A stretch of 33,390 nucleotides of DNA, from assembly GCA_014859085.1 (NCBI GenBank), contig JACUUY010000011.1:1-33390 (forward strand), in the 5' to 3' direction. Below the pieces are notes generated by a model that made no database searches, was not told the DNA's origin, and saw only the letters and a program-made list of their open reading frames with translations. This document shows, one piece after another, positions 1 to 8,894 of this stretch. The translations under genes and the position numbers were made by a program. The DNA comes from Caldifarciminota bacterium (GTDB lineage Bacteria; Hydrothermota; Tepidihabitantia; SM23-42). Numbering within the stretch: the first letter of the stretch is position 1; each line of letters begins with the position of its first letter.

Positions 1-5
1 ACATA

Positions 6-33
6 TTGACTTCGCCGCTTTTTTTCATAGAAT
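6..33 (+). promoter_or_regulatory. sigma70-like promoter TTGACT-N16-TAGAAT, apparently giving a leaderless mRNA for the NAD(P)HX repair gene
   Basis: TTGACT at 6-11, TAGAAT at 28-33, 16-bp spacer; ATG at 40, 6 nt after the -10; no Shine-Dalgarno. Confidence 0.6.
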
Positions 34-39
34 CTTTGT

Positions 40-1593
40 ATGCGGGTGGTCACGACCAAGGAAATGAAGGCGATCGATACCTGGGCAATGCGCAAACTGT
101 CCATTCCGGGCCTCGTCCTCATGGAGAATGCCGGCCGCGGCTGCGTTGACGTGCTTGAGCACTACTTCGAGCTGGAGGGACAGAGGGTCCTCGTGATCTG
201 CGGCAAAGGCAACAACGGCGGCGATGGCTTTGTCGTTGCGCGCCATCTCCAAAACCGTCGCGCCCTCGTGCAAGCGGTATTGCTGGGCCGGGCCCGTGAA
301 CTCACAGGTGATGCGCTCAGGAATTTCCATCTCGCTGGACAGGCGGGACTGCCGATCAAGGACATCACCCGGTTCAGTGCTCTCCAGGACATCTGCCGGT
401 CTTTTCACCCCGGTATTATCGTCGATGCGATCTTCGGCACCGGTTTCAAAGGTGTACCCGGGAATATCTACTGCCGTGCGTTCGAACTGATGAATGATGC
501 CGATGCCTTCATTTTGTCGATCGACATTCCATCAGGGATAAATGGCGATGACGGTCAATTCCAGAAGACCTGCGTGGTGGCCGATGCCACGGCCACAATG
601 TGCCTGCCCAAACGGGGCAACCTGCTCTCTCCCGGCCGCGACTGCGGCGGCGATCTGCATACGGTCGACATCGGCATACCGTACTCGCTGGTCAGCGACG
701 GCTCGCTGCAAGTCACGGAGTATGGAGATGTCCTCTCCTGGATGCCCTATCGCCGGGCCGACGGTAACAAGGGAACGTTCGGACAGGTCCTGATAATTGC
801 CGGCGCGCGCGGGTTCTCGGGCGCCGCGGTAATGGCCGCCCATGCCGCACTCAGGATGGGTGCGGGGCTGGTCCGCCTTGCTGTGCCGCGCGGTATCATC
901 GATGCGGTGGAGGCGAACCTGCTCGAGGCCGTGAAGATACCCCTGGACCAGACCGCCGATGAAACCATCAGTCCCAAAGCGATCGCCACACTACGCCCGA
1001 TTCTCAAGACGAGCGATGTGATCGTCATCGGCCCGGGGCTCACGACGCATCCGGAAACGGCCGAGTTCTTACGCGAACTCCTTCCCCGGATCGCCGTGCC
1101 GTGTATCATCGACGCCGACGCCATCAACATCGTTGCCCAGGATCCAACTATCCTCAAAAAGATCAGAGCGCCGCTCATGATGACGCCGCACCCCGGTGAA
1201 CTGTCCAGACTCATGCGTACTGCACCGGCGACCATCAATGAACAAAGAATCGAGATAGCGATCGAACAGGCACGGAAGCATAAGTGCGTGGTGGTGCTCA
1301 AGGGTGCGCCCACGGTCGCCTCCGACCAGCACGGCCAGGCGTATCTGAACCCGACCGGAAATTCCGGACTGGCGACTGCCGGTTCGGGCGATGTACTGGT
1401 CGGCATGATCAGCGGTCTCGTGGCACAGCAGCAATCGTTGCTGCACGCTGGCGCGGCCGGCGTGTTCCTGCACGGACTGTGCGCCGACCTCCTGATGGAT
1501 GACAGCAATGAATATTCCGTGACCGCAACCGACCTGATCGGCCAGATCCCACGGTCCATCAATTATCTTCTGAGGAGAGAATTCACGCAATAG
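40..1593 (+). CDS. nnr: bifunctional ADP-dependent NAD(P)H-hydrate dehydratase / NAD(P)H-hydrate epimerase
   Basis: 517 aa ORF; YjeF_N-like part (MENAGRG, GKGNNGGDGFVVARHL, DAIFGTG) and carbohydrate-kinase-like part (MTPHPGELSRL, VVLKGAPTV, GNSGLATAGSGDVLVGMI). Confidence 0.95.
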   Translation: MRVVTTKEMKAIDTWAMRKLSIPGLVLMENAGRGCVDVLEHYFELEGQRVLVICGKGNNGGDGFVVARHLQNRRALVQAVLLGRARELTGDALRNFHLAGQAGLPIKDITRFSALQDICRSFHPGIIVDAIFGTGFKGVPGNIYCRAFELMNDADAFILSIDIPSGINGDDGQFQKTCVVADATATMCLPKRGNLLSPGRDCGGDLHTVDIGIPYSLVSDGSLQVTEYGDVLSWMPYRRADGNKGTFGQVLIIAGARGFSGAAVMAAHAALRMGAGLVRLAVPRGIIDAVEANLLEAVKIPLDQTADETISPKAIATLRPILKTSDVIVIGPGLTTHPETAEFLRELLPRIAVPCIIDADAINIVAQDPTILKKIRAPLMMTPHPGELSRLMRTAPATINEQRIEIAIEQARKHKCVVVLKGAPTVASDQHGQAYLNPTGNSGLATAGSGDVLVGMISGLVAQQQSLLHAGAAGVFLHGLCADLLMDDSNEYSVTATDLIGQIPRSINYLLRREFTQ

Positions 1594-1599
1594 AATGTA

Positions 1600-3066
1600 A
1601 TGGGTGTTCTTATCTTTTTTTTCCTGCTGCAAGTTAATGTCTTTCCACAAAACGCCGCCCTGGACCGGTACACGGTGATACCGCCCCTCGGGCACGTGAA
1701 ATCGATCGCCGCATCCAATATGCAAGTCTTTGCGCTGAGCGACGACTACCTGCTGTTCATTGACAAGCATGATTTCAGACTGAATAACGCACTGTATTTC
1801 GACTGTGCGCCCCAGTTGGTCGGCTATGACCACTACACCAGTGACCTCTGGATCCTGTGCCGCGAGAAGATCCTCCGCTTCAGGACGATGACCTTCAACC
1901 TGCAGGAATTCCCGCTTCATTTCCCGGCCGAAAGATTCGCCATCGATGCCGGAGAACTCTACCTTGAAGACGCCCGGAACGGCGACAAGTTCGCCCTGGA
2001 CAAGGTGACCGGTATGATATCCAGGATCAGCGCATTCCCCGTCAATATCTACTGGCATAGGAAGACGATCGAAGGCGACATCACAAAACATCCGTTCTTA
2101 AATCCGTATTACTTCGTCGATGATGTCCATTTCTCGCAGACGCCCTTCGTACAATACCCGATAACTGCGGTCTATGATGACGGCATGCATCTGTTCGTCG
2201 GCACTGATCAGTATGGCGTTTTGAAGTACAACAAGATATCCTGGCAGAACGAGCGCATCGTCAATGGCCCGCTCGACCTGAACATAAGCAGAAACAGGAT
2301 GATCGAAGGCAAGATAGCCTTTGTGTCGAGATCCGGTCTTTCCTATTTCGATCCTGAGACCGGGGACTGGACGTACCAGCGTTTCAGGAGCCCGCTGATC
2401 GATCTCGTCACCTTCAACGGTGCTGTCCATGTCGCGCGGCAGAACAGCGTGCTGGTCACCGAGGGCACGCTGGAATCACCCAGGGGATCGTTCGACGAGA
2501 ACATTCTGTCGATCAGCAGCGACGACGAGAACATCTACGTGGGAACGCGGTCCGGAGCATTCAGCATCGCCGGCGGCACCGACAGCCCGGCGCCCTTCGG
2601 CCCTGACCGGCATGCAGTTCATATCATTTACCCGGCGCGTCATGTGGTCTATGTGGGCGGTGAGATGGGGATGTACGGATACGACCGGGAGGCAAAAACC
2701 TGGTCCACGTTACTCCCTTTCGGCGTAAAAGATATCGTCGAGCTGGCTGACGACATTTACGCGCTCGGAACGAACAACCAACTTATACGCTATCCCGGCG
2801 CGGACCGTGATACGGATACGGTACGGCCGGATACGAATTGGTCTCTCCTGCCCTATTTCAACATCTATGATATAGACACCGATGGCACCGTGTTGTATTG
2901 TGCTACTTACTCGGGCATGTATTACTACGAGCCGGTGGGCGGTTCCTACCATATTATCTATAATCTCCCGCGCATGAACTTCAAGCAGGTATTCGTGGCT
3001 GGCGGAATGCTCCTTGCGAAATCCACTGATCTCGTCTTCTCCCTGCCCCTCGAATACCGCGACTGA
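1600..3066 (+). CDS. hypothetical secreted protein, probable beta-propeller-like repeats
   Basis: 488 aa ORF 7 nt after nnr; hydrophobic N-terminus; recurring DDxxIYVGTxxG-like blades (LFVGTDQYGVLKY, NIYVGTRSGAFSI, VVYVGGEMGMYGY). Confidence 0.7.
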   Translation: MGVLIFFFLLQVNVFPQNAALDRYTVIPPLGHVKSIAASNMQVFALSDDYLLFIDKHDFRLNNALYFDCAPQLVGYDHYTSDLWILCREKILRFRTMTFNLQEFPLHFPAERFAIDAGELYLEDARNGDKFALDKVTGMISRISAFPVNIYWHRKTIEGDITKHPFLNPYYFVDDVHFSQTPFVQYPITAVYDDGMHLFVGTDQYGVLKYNKISWQNERIVNGPLDLNISRNRMIEGKIAFVSRSGLSYFDPETGDWTYQRFRSPLIDLVTFNGAVHVARQNSVLVTEGTLESPRGSFDENILSISSDDENIYVGTRSGAFSIAGGTDSPAPFGPDRHAVHIIYPARHVVYVGGEMGMYGYDREAKTWSTLLPFGVKDIVELADDIYALGTNNQLIRYPGADRDTDTVRPDTNWSLLPYFNIYDIDTDGTVLYCATYSGMYYYEPVGGSYHIIYNLPRMNFKQVFVAGGMLLAKSTDLVFSLPLEYRD

Positions 3067-3111
3067 AATAACCGTCACCACGATCGCAATGACTGCTAAA
3101 GCGGATCACCG

Positions 3112-3828
3112 ATGAGCGAGAAGCACGCGTCCTTTATCGACCACCTGGAGGAATTGCGGAGAAGAATACTGTGGTCGATCGCCGCCGTCGCAGTGTGCAC
3201 GGCGGCCGGCTTCTTCTTCGCAAAGAATTTTCTGAACACGATAATCGAGAGAGCGTCGCTGGGAACCACATACTTCTTTGCTCCCACCGAAGCTTTCACG
3301 GCCCAGATAAAAGCGGCAGTATTCCTTGGCGTCGTGGTATCCTTTCCTTACCTCCTGTATCAGAGCTGGGCATTCATCGGTCCCGGATTGACCAGGGACG
3401 AGCGGCGCGTTTCCCTGAGCTATATGAGCTCCGGTATCCTGCTGTTTGCCCTGGGCATTTTCTTCGGGTATTACATACTGATCCCGTACGGCCTCAAATT
3501 CCTGCTCTCATTCGGCAGTGAGACGATCCAGCCCATGATAAATATCGGCAAGTACATGAACTTCTTCCTCTGGTGCCTGCTGGGCAGCGGCCTGCTGTTT
3601 CAATTGCCGCTCGTGCTTTTTTTCCTGATGCGCCTGGGTGTGGTGGATGTCGATACGATCTCCAGGCACCGGCCAGAGGCCATCGTTGCGGTCCTGATCC
3701 TCTGTGCCGTGATCACGCCGACCGGTGACTTCTTCACGCTCCTCCTCCTCTCCATACCCCTCCTGCTGCTTTTTGAGTTGAGCATTCTGGTTGCCCGGTT
3801 CACCGGGAAGCGCCGCCATAGACAATAG
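3112..3828 (+). CDS. tatC: Sec-independent protein translocase TatC
   Basis: 238 aa; FIDHLEELRRRILWS N-terminus, FAPTEAFTAQIKAAVFLGVVVSFPYLLYQSWAFIGPGLTRDERR, multiple TM segments. Confidence 0.95.
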   Translation: MSEKHASFIDHLEELRRRILWSIAAVAVCTAAGFFFAKNFLNTIIERASLGTTYFFAPTEAFTAQIKAAVFLGVVVSFPYLLYQSWAFIGPGLTRDERRVSLSYMSSGILLFALGIFFGYYILIPYGLKFLLSFGSETIQPMINIGKYMNFFLWCLLGSGLLFQLPLVLFFLMRLGVVDVDTISRHRPEAIVAVLILCAVITPTGDFFTLLLLSIPLLLLFELSILVARFTGKRRHRQ

Positions 3829-3844
3829 TCCCTGCAGAAGGGAC
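3828..3844 (+). terminator. small hairpin after tatC, possible terminator
   Basis: GTCCC-tgcagaa-GGGAC immediately after the tatC stop; no clear U-tract. Confidence 0.25.
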
Positions 3845-3851
3845 CTCACCC

Positions 3852-3879
3852 TTGACTTCTGCGTATTTTTTGGTACAAT
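3852..3879 (+). promoter_or_regulatory. promoter TTGACT-N16-TACAAT for tRNA-Ala
   Basis: TTGACT 3852-3857, TACAAT 3874-3879, 16-bp spacer, about 26 nt before the tRNA. Confidence 0.6.
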
Positions 3880-3905
3880 CCCCTCTATAGAGAGAACTGA
3901 TAGCC

Positions 3906-3978
3906 GGGGCCGTAGTTCAGCTGGGAGAGCGCTTGACTGGCAGTCAAGAGGTCACGGGTTCGAATCCCGTCGGCTCCA
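3906..3978 (+). tRNA. tRNA-Ala (anticodon GGC)
   Basis: Cloverleaf GGGGCCG..GTTCAGCTGGGAGAGC..CTTGA-CTGGCAG-TCAAG..GGTTCGAATCC..CGGCTCC-A; G3:U70 identity pair; CCA not encoded. Confidence 0.95.
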
Positions 3979-3996
3979 TTTCACGAATCGGAGGTT

Positions 3997-5211
3997 ATGA
4001 TGAAAAGAATGTTCACCGGAATGTGTCTCTTGACACTGCTCGCCGTGAGTTTGTCCGTATGGTGCGCACCAGCGCAAACCGTCAAAGATCCGGTAGCCGA
4101 AAAAACAACTGAGGAGCGGCAAAGAGAAGCCGAGCAAAACTATTCCATCGGCTTTGAGTACTATAAGCAAGGTAACTACGACGAAGCGATCAACTATTTC
4201 CAGAAGGCGATCGAAGCGATGCCGACGTATTACGCCGCCTACATTGCTCTTGCCAGAGCGTACCGCACCAGGAATGATATCATTGCGGCAGAAGCCGAGT
4301 ACAACAAAGCAAAGGAGATCGATCCGAAAGACCCGCGCGCCTATGAAGGGCTCGCTGCGTTGTATACGGAATTGCGGAAATACGGCGAGGCAACGGCCGA
4401 ATATGAAAGAGGGTTGAAGAACGACCCGAAAAACATCAATCTTCTTAATGGATTGGGCTACGTCTATTCGAAGATGGGCAACTATAACCGGGCGCTCGAG
4501 TACTACAACATGAGTCTGCAAAACGAACCCGAGAATCTGACGACGATGTTCGCCGTTGCTGACATATACATAGAAAAAGGGGAGCCCAGGAACGCGATCG
4601 ACTATCTCGAGGCGATAATAGAAAAAAGGCCCGCCATCGTCGAGGTTCGCGAGAAACTCGCCCAGACCTATTTTGATCTGAAGAACTATGATCCGGCCGC
4701 CCGGATGTATTCCGACCTGATAAAGGAACAGCCGGACAATTACCGCTATCACATGATGCTGGGCCAGGTCTATGCAAAACAGAAGAAATACCAGAATGCC
4801 GAGCAGGAACTCAATACCGCGCGGCGCCTGGCACCGAACAACGCGGCACCGGTCTACCAGCTTGTCGATCTCAACATCGAACGCGGACGCTACAGCGCCG
4901 CCGAAGACCTTGCTAATGAGGCGTTGAAGCTCGAACCCAATAATCTCTACGCCTACCTGTTGCTGGGCGATATCTACGTGCGCCGGGGCAATGATGGGCG
5001 CAGCAGCTGGACGCAGAACAAGAGTGCCGGCAACTGCCCGACCCTGAACGCGGCGATCAGCCACTTCAATACTGCGATTACCCATTACAACCGGGCAAAA
5101 GGGGATGGACAGCTGGCGCAGTATGCGAACAATGAGATACGACGCTGCAATACGTGGCTGGAAGAATTGCAGGAAGATAAGTGGTTCTACTGCAAAGGAG
5201 GATCACAATGA
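3997..5211 (+). CDS. TPR-repeat protein, probably exported
   Basis: 404 aa; signal-like N-terminus MKRMFTGMCLLTLLAVSLSVWCAPAQ; at least six TPR units (e.g. YYKQGNYDEAINYFQKAIEAMPTYYAAY). Confidence 0.9.
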   Translation: MMKRMFTGMCLLTLLAVSLSVWCAPAQTVKDPVAEKTTEERQREAEQNYSIGFEYYKQGNYDEAINYFQKAIEAMPTYYAAYIALARAYRTRNDIIAAEAEYNKAKEIDPKDPRAYEGLAALYTELRKYGEATAEYERGLKNDPKNINLLNGLGYVYSKMGNYNRALEYYNMSLQNEPENLTTMFAVADIYIEKGEPRNAIDYLEAIIEKRPAIVEVREKLAQTYFDLKNYDPAARMYSDLIKEQPDNYRYHMMLGQVYAKQKKYQNAEQELNTARRLAPNNAAPVYQLVDLNIERGRYSAAEDLANEALKLEPNNLYAYLLLGDIYVRRGNDGRSSWTQNKSAGNCPTLNAAISHFNTAITHYNRAKGDGQLAQYANNEIRRCNTWLEELQEDKWFYCKGGSQ

Positions 5212-5570
5212 GCAGGGGAATATCTGGCTTTGGAGTCATAATCCTGATCATCATACTTCTGGTCGTTGGCTATGCCGGATACCAGATCGCCGGCGTTCAC
5301 TTCAAATACGGCTCCCTCAACGAGAAAGTCGAAACCACGGTACGCATTGGGCCGCTGCAGAACGACGACATGATCCGGGAAGAATTGAGCAAAGTCGCGG
5401 GCGAAATGAAGATCGTCCTGACACCCGAGAACATATGGATAGATCGCTCGATTCCCGATTCATTCCGCATCTACATCGAATACACCGATTCGTCGAACAT
5501 CTTCGGCGTTTTCACTTACAACCGCAAATTCGTCGTCGACCAAGCGGCGCCGATCCAGATAAACTACTGA
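5208..5570 (+). CDS. hypothetical small membrane-anchored protein
   Basis: ATG at 5208 after AAGGAGG; single N-terminal TM (GVIILIIILLVVGYAGYQIAG); overlaps the TPR stop. Confidence 0.7.
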   Translation: MSRGISGFGVIILIIILLVVGYAGYQIAGVHFKYGSLNEKVETTVRIGPLQNDDMIREELSKVAGEMKIVLTPENIWIDRSIPDSFRIYIEYTDSSNIFGVFTYNRKFVVDQAAPIQINY

Positions 5571-6076
5571 TGCTGCAACTACCGGTCCTGCTGCTGAACC
5601 AGAATTACGAACCGCTGACCATCCTGAAACTCAAAAGAGCGATCACGCTGCTGATCCTGGGTAAAGTGGATATGGTTGAGAATCATGACAACCGGGTCAT
5701 GCATGCTATCAGCGTAACTTACCGGGCGCCGTCGGTGATCCGTTTGCGATACTACGTGTGTATCAAACGCAAGGAGATCTCGCTCACCAAGAAGAACGTG
5801 ATAAAACGGGACAATCACCAGTGTCAGTATTGCGGTAAGAGAACCGGCCAGATGACCGCCGACCACGTCCTTCCCAAAGCACTCGGCGGCGATGAATCGT
5901 GGGAGAACCTTGTCTGCGCCTGCCGAGAATGCAACAACAAGAAAGGAAACCAGAGTCTGAAACACACCAGCATGCATCTTCTCAAGAACCCGAAGCGACC
6001 TAGTTATTTCACATTTGCCCTCAAGGAACTGGGCAGCCCGAATATCAAGTGGCGTCCTTTTCTTTTTCAGCACTGA
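5570..6076 (+). CDS. HNH endonuclease family protein
   Basis: ATG in TGATG overlap with the previous stop; CQYCG...MTADHVLPKALGGDESWENLVCACRECNNKKGN HNH/zinc-finger signature. Confidence 0.9.
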   Translation: MLQLPVLLLNQNYEPLTILKLKRAITLLILGKVDMVENHDNRVMHAISVTYRAPSVIRLRYYVCIKRKEISLTKKNVIKRDNHQCQYCGKRTGQMTADHVLPKALGGDESWENLVCACRECNNKKGNQSLKHTSMHLLKNPKRPSYFTFALKELGSPNIKWRPFLFQH

Positions 6077-6094
6077 TCGGTATGTCCTGCTGGA

Positions 6095-7384
6095 TTGCTC
6101 TGTAACATTCTGTTTGTCGTAGTATTACTCGCAAACCAATGGTCTGCCGTTCAGACCGCGGGCAACATTTTTTTCTCATCGCCATACTTGCTCAACAGCA
6201 CCACCCGCGTCAGGAACCAGCGCGAAGCTGAAAACCTGATATCAAGGATCCTTGATAGGTACAATGACGCCGGATTCCCCTTCTGCCGCGTGACACCCGA
6301 GATGATCATCCGTGAAGACGGACCGCCGGCCTTGCACCTGGCCATCGACGAAGGTCCGAGAATAACCATCGATGACCTCCTCATCAAGAACAGCCGCCGC
6401 ACCGACCAGGGCGCGGCAAGACGCCTGGCGAATTTCAAGCGGGGTCTCTATTTTTCAAGAAAGAACACGGAGCTGGCCAAGCGAAGATTGATGGGTACCG
6501 GAGCGTTCGAAGGCATTACCGATAAGATTCTCGATCGTGATGGCCGGTACTATGTCATGTTCCTGCTCCGCGAGAAGGACAGCGACTTTCTCACTCTGTC
6601 CGGCTCGTTCAGCGGCACGGATCTCAGCTTCGGAGCGGCCTTGTCCTCATGCAACATTCTCGGCACGCTGCGCCAGTTGGATTTTGACTACGAATACCAG
6701 CGGCTATTCTCCTTCAAGTTCCGCGAACCCGTACTCATAGCACCGGCGCAGATCGACGCCGAATTCTCCATCCTGACGTATGACAGCGCACGCCTAACCA
6801 AAGGCCACGTGAGATTCGCAGCGCCGGTCGGCGCACACTTCAAAATATCTCTGTTATCGGGCATCGAACTGACCAACTACTATGTGAGTGACACAGCGAG
6901 CCGCCACGGTTCCAGCAATCTCCTTGGTGTTGGACTGGAATATGATCTCAAGGGGTCTGAGTGGGCGACCGTGCAGGTACTCCATTTCGACCATCTTTTC
7001 CGGGAAGCGGATCGCTCGCGCTTCACATACGACGGCGAGTTCGCGATGATGAAAGTAGTCCTGCAGGCACACTATCGCCGCGTGGCGACGTCCAGTTATG
7101 AATTCTTCGACTACGTGCGTATTGGAGGAGCCAGGAGCCTGCGCGGCTACCTGGAAGACGAATTCACGGCGACACGGGCATTGTGGCTGAATATTGAATA
7201 CCACCGCCTGTTCATCTTCCCGATGGTGGATATTGCCCGCATCGACCGTGAAATCGTATTTTCCTACGGCTTTGGCATGAAAGCGAAGTCGCGCATTGCT
7301 GATGCATCACTGATCATTGCCTGGCCCGGATCCGGAAAGTGGCTCGACGGTAAGATCCACCTGACATTTGCCAGGGCCATCTGA
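6095..7384 (+). CDS. outer-membrane protein, BamA/Omp85 (surface antigen)-like
   Basis: 429 aa, TTG start; POTRA-like N-terminal part; beta-strand-rich C-terminus with GGARSLRGYLEDEFTATRALWLNIEYH. Confidence 0.75.
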   Translation: MLCNILFVVVLLANQWSAVQTAGNIFFSSPYLLNSTTRVRNQREAENLISRILDRYNDAGFPFCRVTPEMIIREDGPPALHLAIDEGPRITIDDLLIKNSRRTDQGAARRLANFKRGLYFSRKNTELAKRRLMGTGAFEGITDKILDRDGRYYVMFLLREKDSDFLTLSGSFSGTDLSFGAALSSCNILGTLRQLDFDYEYQRLFSFKFREPVLIAPAQIDAEFSILTYDSARLTKGHVRFAAPVGAHFKISLLSGIELTNYYVSDTASRHGSSNLLGVGLEYDLKGSEWATVQVLHFDHLFREADRSRFTYDGEFAMMKVVLQAHYRRVATSSYEFFDYVRIGGARSLRGYLEDEFTATRALWLNIEYHRLFIFPMVDIARIDREIVFSYGFGMKAKSRIADASLIIAWPGSGKWLDGKIHLTFARAI

Positions 7385-7456
7385 TCCGTCACTGATGAAC
7401 GGCCGCGATGCTACGCGTGCACGCACACCGGCCATTGAACCGGCGCAATGAAGGCC

Positions 7457-7484
7457 TTGCATTGTATGCCCCGGTCACTATAAT
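7457..7484 (+). promoter_or_regulatory. promoter TTGCAT-N16-TATAAT
   Basis: TTGCAT 7457-7462, TATAAT 7479-7484, followed by AAGGAGG and ATG at 7514. Confidence 0.6.
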
Positions 7485-7513
7485 ATTTCGCGGGAACGAT
7501 TAAGGAGGAAGAC

Positions 7514-8869
7514 ATGCTGTTATTTATCATATTCGCATTCACCCTGCCGGTTGATTCACCAATCATGGATTACATCGATTATCTGCAGCTTCGCGGACTC
7601 ATGGATACGCCTTCGATCCGGCCCTACGATACAGACTGGGTTCTTCACCAGATCGACCGCCTGATCATCAATGAGACCCAGCTGAACGCGACGGACCGAA
7701 GAGTAATTTCCGGTCTTGCCTCCCTGACGGCAAAAGGGGATGATTTCACTTACCTGCTCCACCTGATGGGGATATATGAACGCGAACCTCTTTTCTGTTG
7801 CGGCGCACTCGATGAACGATTCGGCGGAACGCTGCTGCCGCACGTCAAATTTTCGCACGCAATGAGGATCAGACGCGCCAATGTCCTTGATACGCTCGGG
7901 CCCAAGCCCTGGAACAATTTCCAGACCTATCTCAATGAAGGCCTGGTGCGGCTGCAATGGGACAAGGTCCGGTTCGACCTGGGACGCCGGAACATCTCCT
8001 GGGGACCGGGCGCAACGCATAGCTTGCTGCTCTCATCAGACCCGAGCGGATACGACGGCTTTCTGCTGACAATAACGGGCAAGTATTTCGAATTCCACAG
8101 CATGTTTTCAGCCCTCGATGCGGCGCGCGCAAAATTCCTTTCGCTGCATCGCCTTGGTCTGGACCTGAAAGGATTCCTCAATATCGGGTTCTCAGAAGCC
8201 CTCGTTTCGGCTGATTCGCTGGAACCGTCGTACCTGAATCCTTTCTTCCCGTTCTACCTTGCCCAGTGGAGCAGTGGACGCGACGACAACGTGATGTGGT
8301 CATTGGACGCGCAGATGCGTCTGCTCAATTCAATATTCTACGGCGAGTTGTTGATCGACGATTACATGTACGAAGATGATCCGTACCCCAACAAACTGGC
8401 ATACCAGGTTGGACTGAGATCGCTCATCTGCCGGGGATTGGTCGTACACATCAATTATACCTTCGTTGACAAGTGGGTCTACACGCAACGCAAGGAACAG
8501 AATATCTATGCGCGCCGCGAACGATGTCTTGGTTATCCGCTGGGCAATGATGCCGACGAACTGAGCCTCAAGGTCAACTACATCAACGCATCCGGGTTAT
8601 TCCCGCACCTTGCGCTGCGTTATCTCCGCAAGGGCGAAGGCACGATCTACGTTCCTTTTGAGGAAGAAGGCGGACCGATAAACCCGCCGTTCCCGTCCGG
8701 CGTCGTCGACGAGACGCTGGAACTGAAGGTCGGCGCCGGATATCTCTTCCGGCGTAATTTCCATCTGCGCTTTGACATCGGCCGGCAGTGGCGCTCCAAC
8801 GTCGATCACGTCGCCGGCGCCGATGCTGACAACTGGCTCGTTGATCTTATGTTGTCGGTGATCCTGTAG
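7514..8869 (+). CDS. outer-membrane beta-barrel protein, possibly capsule-assembly Wzi-like
   Basis: 451 aa; signal-like N-terminus; RFDLGRRNISWGPGATHSLLLSSDPSGYDGF and DNVMWSLDAQMRLLNSIFYGELLIDDY segments resemble Wzi-like porins. Confidence 0.5.
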   Translation: MLLFIIFAFTLPVDSPIMDYIDYLQLRGLMDTPSIRPYDTDWVLHQIDRLIINETQLNATDRRVISGLASLTAKGDDFTYLLHLMGIYEREPLFCCGALDERFGGTLLPHVKFSHAMRIRRANVLDTLGPKPWNNFQTYLNEGLVRLQWDKVRFDLGRRNISWGPGATHSLLLSSDPSGYDGFLLTITGKYFEFHSMFSALDAARAKFLSLHRLGLDLKGFLNIGFSEALVSADSLEPSYLNPFFPFYLAQWSSGRDDNVMWSLDAQMRLLNSIFYGELLIDDYMYEDDPYPNKLAYQVGLRSLICRGLVVHINYTFVDKWVYTQRKEQNIYARRERCLGYPLGNDADELSLKVNYINASGLFPHLALRYLRKGEGTIYVPFEEEGGPINPPFPSGVVDETLELKVGAGYLFRRNFHLRFDIGRQWRSNVDHVAGADADNWLVDLMLSVIL

Positions 8870-8894
8870 TACTGGAGAAACGGGACGCAGGACC

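Noticed and set aside
1069-2091. Long minus-strand ORFs antisense to nnr and the following gene (also 747-1562 and 532-843)
   Set aside because: They overlap well-supported plus-strand genes, have no recognisable domains, and are expected by-products of codon bias.
3791-4000. 69-aa plus-strand ORF containing RGRSSAGRALDWQSRGHGFESRR
   Set aside because: This is the familiar spurious translation of a tRNA gene (tRNA-Ala at 3906-3978).
3952-5085. 377-aa minus-strand ORF
   Set aside because: Antisense to the clear TPR protein and runs into the tRNA gene; no domain or Shine-Dalgarno support.
5105-5569. N-terminal extension of the HNH ORF
   Set aside because: It overlaps the TPR and small membrane protein genes; the real start is ATG 5570, in a TGATG overlap.
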